The translations under genes and the position numbers were made by a program. Below are positions 14,181 to 15,220 of a stretch of DNA of 15,220 nt, piece after piece. Origin of the DNA: Clostridium sp. CAG:221 (GTDB taxonomy: Bacteria; Bacillota; Clostridia; Clostridiales; Clostridiaceae); assembly GCA_000435835.1 (NCBI GenBank), contig FR883382.1:35485-50704 (forward strand), read 5' to 3'. The notes beneath the pieces were generated by a model. That model searched no databases. It was not told where the DNA came from and saw nothing but the letters and a program-made list of their open reading frames with translations. Numbering within the stretch: position 1 is the first letter of the stretch; each line of letters begins with the position of its first letter.

Positions 14181-14229
14181 AAGAAAGTAATATTAATTAA
14201 TTAATAAATAAATATTATGAATTATATAG

Positions 14230-14526
14230 CTATAAGTATGATTCAATTTTAATCTTTCTTTCGGAAGATGTTTCGTTTGTAGCCTTTTTGTTTGTTTTTG
14301 TAAATCTAGCATGCTCCCATATTCCAAAGTACTTATGGAAAATGTATGATTCCTCGTCGATATTAACTATAGGTGCAGAAGTTTCATCAAATCCAATCAG
14401 TGAAACTTTTCTTCCAGCATTCTTTAAGTATTTTAATGCTCGTCCTAAAAGAATATCTGGATCAGGGATTAGCCTGTCTTCTAAAAACACCTCAAAAAAA
14501 TTGTTCTTTTCACCACTATGTTTCAA
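14230..14526 (-). CDS. Hypothetical protein, 98 aa
   Basis: I do not recognise this protein. It is 98 aa, soluble, without cysteines, with no membrane segment or signal peptide. An N-terminal half with DRLIPDPDILLGRALKYLK and KVSLIGFDE looks like alternating helix and strand; the last 25 residues are charged and probably disordered (TKTNKKATNETSSERK). The gene is supported by an AAGGAG at 14535-14540, eight bases from a TTG start at 14526, and by a very good promoter (TTGTAA, 17 bases, TATAAT) upstream. An ATG at 14533 is too close to the ribosome site and runs into a stop after three codons. The gene ends about 60 bases before the hydrogenase terminator, converging with that operon. Confidence 0.7.
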   Translation of the reverse strand: MKHSGEKNNFFEVFLEDRLIPDPDILLGRALKYLKNAGRKVSLIGFDETSAPIVNIDEESYIFHKYFGIWEHARFTKTNKKATNETSSERKIKIESYL

Positions 14527-14560
14527 AGCTTCATCTCCTTATTAAATTAATCATAATAAT

Positions 14561-14589
14561 ATTATATGTTTTATGGAAAAAGTTTACAA
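14561..14589 (-). promoter_or_regulatory. Sigma-A-type promoter of the 98-aa gene
   Basis: On the minus strand, TTGTAA (14584-14589) and a perfect TATAAT (14561-14566) are separated by exactly 17 bases. This is the best consensus promoter in the window. Transcription would start near 14554, leaving a leader of under 30 bases. Confidence 0.65.
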
Positions 14590-14666
14590 CAAACTAAGTG
14601 ATTTAAGATGATTAATTTATAAAGTTATTGGCTAATAGTCAAATAAAAATTAGGCATTTTTAAGTT

Positions 14667-14695
14667 TTGTGTGGAAAAATTAACTATGATATTAT
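14667..14695 (+). promoter_or_regulatory. Candidate promoter of the YitT-family gene
   Basis: TTGTGT (14667-14672) and TATTAT (14690-14695) are 17 bases apart, and TG at 14687-14688 makes the -10 an extended type (TG-A-TATTAT). The predicted leader is about 45 bases. Confidence 0.5.
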
Positions 14696-14746
14696 AAACT
14701 GAATATTGGCAAATACAAAAGGAAATCATAAGGGGGCATATTAGAA

Positions 14747-15220
14747 ATGGACAATAAGGGAAAGGAAAATATTACTAAAATCATCACAGTGATTATTGGT
14801 GCATTTATTTTTTGTTTTGGAATAAACATATTTATTGTACCAGTGGGATTATATAATGGAGGAGTAGTAGGGATTTCACAGATTATTCGTACTGTTATTG
14901 GAACTTTTATAGCTGTTCCTAAAAGTGTGGATGTATCAGGAATTATCAACTTTATGTTTAATATTCCTCTACTTTTAATGGCTTATAAAAGCATTTCTAA
15001 AAAGTTTTTTATTAGAACAGTAGTAAGTGTAGTATTTCAGACATTATTCTTTACTTTAATAAAGATACCAGAAAGTGCAATAATAACAGATACCTTGGCA
15101 GCATGTCTTATTGGAGGAATAATTACAGGAGTAGGTATTGGTATAACATTAAGGGCTGGAGGGTCCGGTGGAGGAATAGATATTTTAGGTGTTTATTTTG
15201 CACAAAAATTTTCAAATTTT
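14747..15220 (+). CDS. YitT family membrane protein (partial, runs off the window)
   Basis: The reading frame is open from the ATG at 14747 to the last base, giving 158 codons without a stop, so only the N-terminal part is visible. About four membrane helices are seen (9-31, 62-80, 88-105 and 112-134). The motifs GLYNGGVVGISQI (34-46) and GGSGGGIDIL (138-147) are typical of the YitT/DUF161 membrane family, which usually has five helices and a C-terminal cytoplasmic DUF2179 domain, total about 280-290 aa. The substrate or role of this family is not established. AAGGGGGC lies upstream of the start at suitable spacing. It is divergent from the 98-aa gene and has its own candidate promoter. Confidence 0.88.
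   Translation, partial: MDNKGKENITKIITVIIGAFIFCFGINIFIVPVGLYNGGVVGISQIIRTVIGTFIAVPKSVDVSGIINFMFNIPLLLMAYKSISKKFFIRTVVSVVFQTLFFTLIKIPESAIITDTLAACLIGGIITGVGIGITLRAGGSGGGIDILGVYFAQKFSNF

Noticed and set aside
1..15220. CRISPR arrays, insertion sequences, tRNA or rRNA genes
   Set aside because: No regularly spaced repeats, transposase genes, terminal inverted repeats or RNA gene signatures were seen on either strand.

Overview
The base composition (very AT-rich), strong purine-rich ribosome binding sites, frequent TTG starts and the protein types point to a Firmicute of the class Clostridia, most likely a Clostridium. No species can be named from the sequence alone.

Layout. Positions 101-1771 hold a NAD-type malic enzyme and a small PsiE-like membrane protein on the plus strand. 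A bidirectional hairpin terminator separates these from a minus-strand block (1806-4088) with a cold shock protein, the acetolactate synthase regulatory subunit (ilvN) and its catalytic subunit (ilvB). A 119-aa hypothetical gene (plus) and a 138-aa hypothetical gene (minus) converge on a second bidirectional terminator near 4650. A 282-bp regulatory region (5081-5362) follows. Next comes a tightly packed operon of 15 genes, 5363-14104, closed by a 17-bp hairpin. The window ends with a minus-strand 98-aa hypothetical gene and the first 158 codons of a YitT-family membrane protein that runs off the edge.

The 15-gene operon is the main content. It encodes a complete group 4 membrane-bound [NiFe] hydrogenase joined to an Mrp-type Na+/H+ antiporter module, matching the Mbh complex known from Thermococcales. 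The NuoC-like (K) and NuoD-like (L) catalytic subunits come first. They are followed by the nickel chaperones HypA and HypB, then the antiporter-module subunits equivalent to MbhA-H (MrpE, F, G, the MrpA-tail pieces MbhD and MbhE, MrpB, MrpC, and an MrpD-like protein with an MbhI-like tail). The NuoH-like membrane anchor (M), NuoB-like small subunit (J) and NuoI-like ferredoxin (N) close the set. The expected chemistry is H2 evolution from reduced ferredoxin, with the energy stored as an ion gradient. No formate or CO dehydrogenase gene is present in the window, so ferredoxin is inferred as donor.

Points worth a second look: the rearranged gene order with embedded hypAB; a hydrogenase large subunit that ends exactly at the last residue of the Ni-binding motif and so needs no processing protease; an apparent MbhH-MbhI fusion; IlvB with glutamine in place of the specificity-determining tryptophan; and clustered TTGAGT repeats plus an inverted repeat upstream of the operon.
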